NCBI GenBank assembly: GCA_965243545.1
Contig: OZ251573.1
Location: 4,092,001 to 4,156,000, forward strand
Length of the DNA: 64,000 nt
Origin: CATQHW01 sp965243545
GTDB taxonomy: Bacteria > Spirochaetota > Spirochaetia > SZUA-6 > Bin103
Reading direction: 5' to 3'
The position numbers and the translations under genes were made by a program. Below the pieces are notes generated by a model, which made no database searches, was not told the DNA's origin, and worked only from the letters and a program-made list of their open reading frames with translations. Shown here one piece after another: positions 62,507-64,000 of this stretch (position 1 is the first letter of the stretch; every line of letters begins with the position of its first letter).

Positions 62507-64000
62507 ATGCGTTCATTCAGTACCGCCGGCCCGGTGAGGGCGGCCGATCACTACCTGATACCGCCGCTGTCGCGGATCGACCTGGACGATGTCCTCGATT
62601 TGGTGCGGGACAAGAAGTACTTCGTGCTGCACGCGCCGCGGCAGACCGGCAAGACCTCGGCGCTGCTGGCGCTGGCCGACCTGCTGAAGGAGCGCGGCTA
62701 TCACTGCCTCTACGTCACCGTGGAGACCGCCCGCACGACCCGGGACGTGGCGCAGGCGGTGCGCGTGGTGCTTGCGGCGCTGGCGCGGGCGGCGAGATCT
62801 ACCTTGGGCGACCGGTTCCTGCAGAGCGCCCGGGCGGAAATCCTGGCCGACGTCGGGCCGGAACTGGCGCTGAGCGAAGCGCTCACACAGTGGGCCGAGG
62901 CGGCGCCGAGGCCGCTGGTGCTGCTGATCGACGAGATCGACACGCTGACCGGCGACTCGTTGCTGTCGGTATTGCAGCAGCTCCGCGCCGGCTACCCCGA
63001 CCGCCCCGAACGCTTCCCGCAGAGCGTCGTGCTGTGCGGCCTGCGCGACGTCCGTGACTACCGCATGGGCGCCACGGGCAGCCCTTTCAACATCGCCGCC
63101 AAGTCACTGCGGCTCGGCGACTTCTCGCGCGATGAGACCCTGGCCCTGCTGGCCCAGCACACCGCAGAGACCGGCCAGCCGTTTGCCCCGGAAGCGCAGG
63201 AGGCGGTGTGGACGCAGACCCGCGGCCAACCGTGGCTGGTCAACGCGCTGGCCTACGGCGCCTGCTTCGAGAACAAGGCGCTGCGCAACGACCGCTCGCT
63301 CCCGGTCACCGCCGCCGACGTAGCCGCCGTCCGGGAGGACCTGATCATCCAACGGGTGACCCACCTCGACTATCTGGCCGACAAGCTGCGCGAGGAGCGC
63401 GTGCGGCGCGTGATCGAGCCGCTGCTGATCGGCGCCGATCGCTACGAGCTCACCGAGCACGACGTCGGCTACGCCCGCGACCTCGGCCTGATCGCCCGCG
63501 ATGCGCCGGTGCGCATAGCCAACCCGATCTACGCCGAAGTGCTGCCGCGCGAACTGTCGTGGGCGGCGCAGGAGACGCTCGACCTGTCACCGCCGCGGTA
63601 CGTACAGGCGGACCGGAGACTGGACGTGGCGCTGCTGCTTGCGGAGTTTCAGAGCTTCTTCCGGCGCCACTCCGAGCACTGGCGGAACCGGTTCGCGTAT
63701 GAGGAAGCGTGGCCGCAGTTGCTGCTGCAGGCGTTTCTGCAGCGGGTGGTGAACGGCGGCGGGCGCATCGAGCGGGAGTACGCGCTCGGCAGCGGGCGCG
63801 TCGACCTGCTGATCGTGTGGCCGGTGGCGGACCGCGGGCCGGCGCAACGGGTGCAGGAGGTGGCGGTCGAGTGCAAGGTGGTGCGCGACCGCGACGGACT
63901 TGAGCGGACCATAACCGAAGGCGTGGAGCAGACCGCGCGCTACGTGGAGCGGTGCGGTGCGGAGGCCGGGCACCTGGTGGTCATAGACTGCCGGGAGAAT
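62507..64000 (+). CDS. AAA-like ATPase with C-terminal PD-(D/E)XK domain (paralogue 3, cut by window end)
   Basis: Open frame of 498 codons running off the right edge. Domains as in paralogue 2: HAPRQTGKTSALLAL (Walker A, 42-56), PLVLLIDEIDTL (Walker B), VVLCGLRDVRDYR, then YEEAWPQLLLQAFLQRV and the nuclease-like GRIEREYALGSGRVDLLIVW. Asp 433 and Glu 455/Lys 457 in VECKVV complete the PD-(D/E)XK pattern. By comparison with the truncated copy ending at 60726, about 30 residues (ending in VDVWGM) are missing beyond the window. Upstream GTGGTACATTGAGCCTGCC is shared with the deleted copy, suggesting a common expression signal. Confidence 0.85.
   Translation, partial: MRSFSTAGPVRAADHYLIPPLSRIDLDDVLDLVRDKKYFVLHAPRQTGKTSALLALADLLKERGYHCLYVTVETARTTRDVAQAVRVVLAALARAARSTLGDRFLQSARAEILADVGPELALSEALTQWAEAAPRPLVLLIDEIDTLTGDSLLSVLQQLRAGYPDRPERFPQSVVLCGLRDVRDYRMGATGSPFNIAAKSLRLGDFSRDETLALLAQHTAETGQPFAPEAQEAVWTQTRGQPWLVNALAYGACFENKALRNDRSLPVTAADVAAVREDLIIQRVTHLDYLADKLREERVRRVIEPLLIGADRYELTEHDVGYARDLGLIARDAPVRIANPIYAEVLPRELSWAAQETLDLSPPRYVQADRRLDVALLLAEFQSFFRRHSEHWRNRFAYEEAWPQLLLQAFLQRVVNGGGRIEREYALGSGRVDLLIVWPVADRGPAQRVQEVAVECKVVRDRDGLERTITEGVEQTARYVERCGAEAGHLVVIDCREN

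Overview
The window is one contiguous, strongly G+C-rich bacterial chromosome segment. It spans the replication-origin neighbourhood: dnaA, dnaN, recF and a dciA-type gene run together, gyrB-gyrA and parA-parB lie to the left, and rpmH-rnpA-yidD-yidC-jag lies to the right. A recF gene followed directly by a DUF721 gene recalls the Treponema order, and the EIIA/diadenylate-cyclase fusion and archaeal-type AspRS fit a high-GC member of the Spirochaetota. That assignment is an inference; no rRNA gene is present to test it.

Layout. 1-8.8 kb: argS, a diadenylate cyclase fused to a PTS EIIA-like domain, and a leftward operon gatC-gatA-gatB-aspS-DNA adenine methylase joined by stop/start overlaps. 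This operon implies indirect Asn-tRNA (and perhaps Gln-tRNA) synthesis. 8.9-13.9 kb: an alpha/alpha-barrel glycosidase and small accessory genes (coiled-coil, zinc-ribbon, a tandem TPR pair). 14-17.3 kb: recR, ybaB and dnaX, then the SRP RNA and five tRNAs, including all four serine isoacceptors, in one leftward unit behind a near-consensus promoter. 17.4-22.5 kb: a small membrane protein, gyrB, gyrA and two parS sites. 22.5-27.8 kb: an O-antigen-ligase-like membrane protein and two tandemly duplicated Calx-beta lipoproteins. 28-34.3 kb: parA, parB, the dnaA leader with two tiny ORFs, dnaA, a candidate oriC with a DnaA-trio-like tract, dnaN, recF and dciA. 34.3-42.4 kb: a three-FN3 membrane protein, rpmH, rnpA, yidD, yidC, jag, a TraB-family protein, radA and rdgB. 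42.4-50.2 kb: a sigma-like protein, a DHH phosphatase, an M24 peptidase, argF, tRNA-Leu and ileS (IleRS2-like). 50.2-52.1 kb: the tail of a sugar-ABC permease gene, an MNT/HEPN toxin-antitoxin pair and mutM. 52.2-59.9 kb: a complete pst operon (pstS-C-A-B, a lipoprotein gene, phoU) behind phased PHO-box-like repeats. 59.9-64 kb: a lone FitA-type antitoxin and three copies of an AAA-ATPase/PD-(D/E)XK gene, the first internally deleted and the last cut by the window end.

Most genes are core replication, segregation, translation and phosphate-uptake genes. The less ordinary content is the EIIA-cyclase fusion, the dnaA leader ORFs and origin architecture, the duplicated lipoproteins with a leftover piece of the neighbouring ligase gene, the permease remnant beside the toxin-antitoxin pair, and the AAA/nuclease paralogues. 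Nearly all very long overlapping reading frames are GC-driven shadows and were left out.
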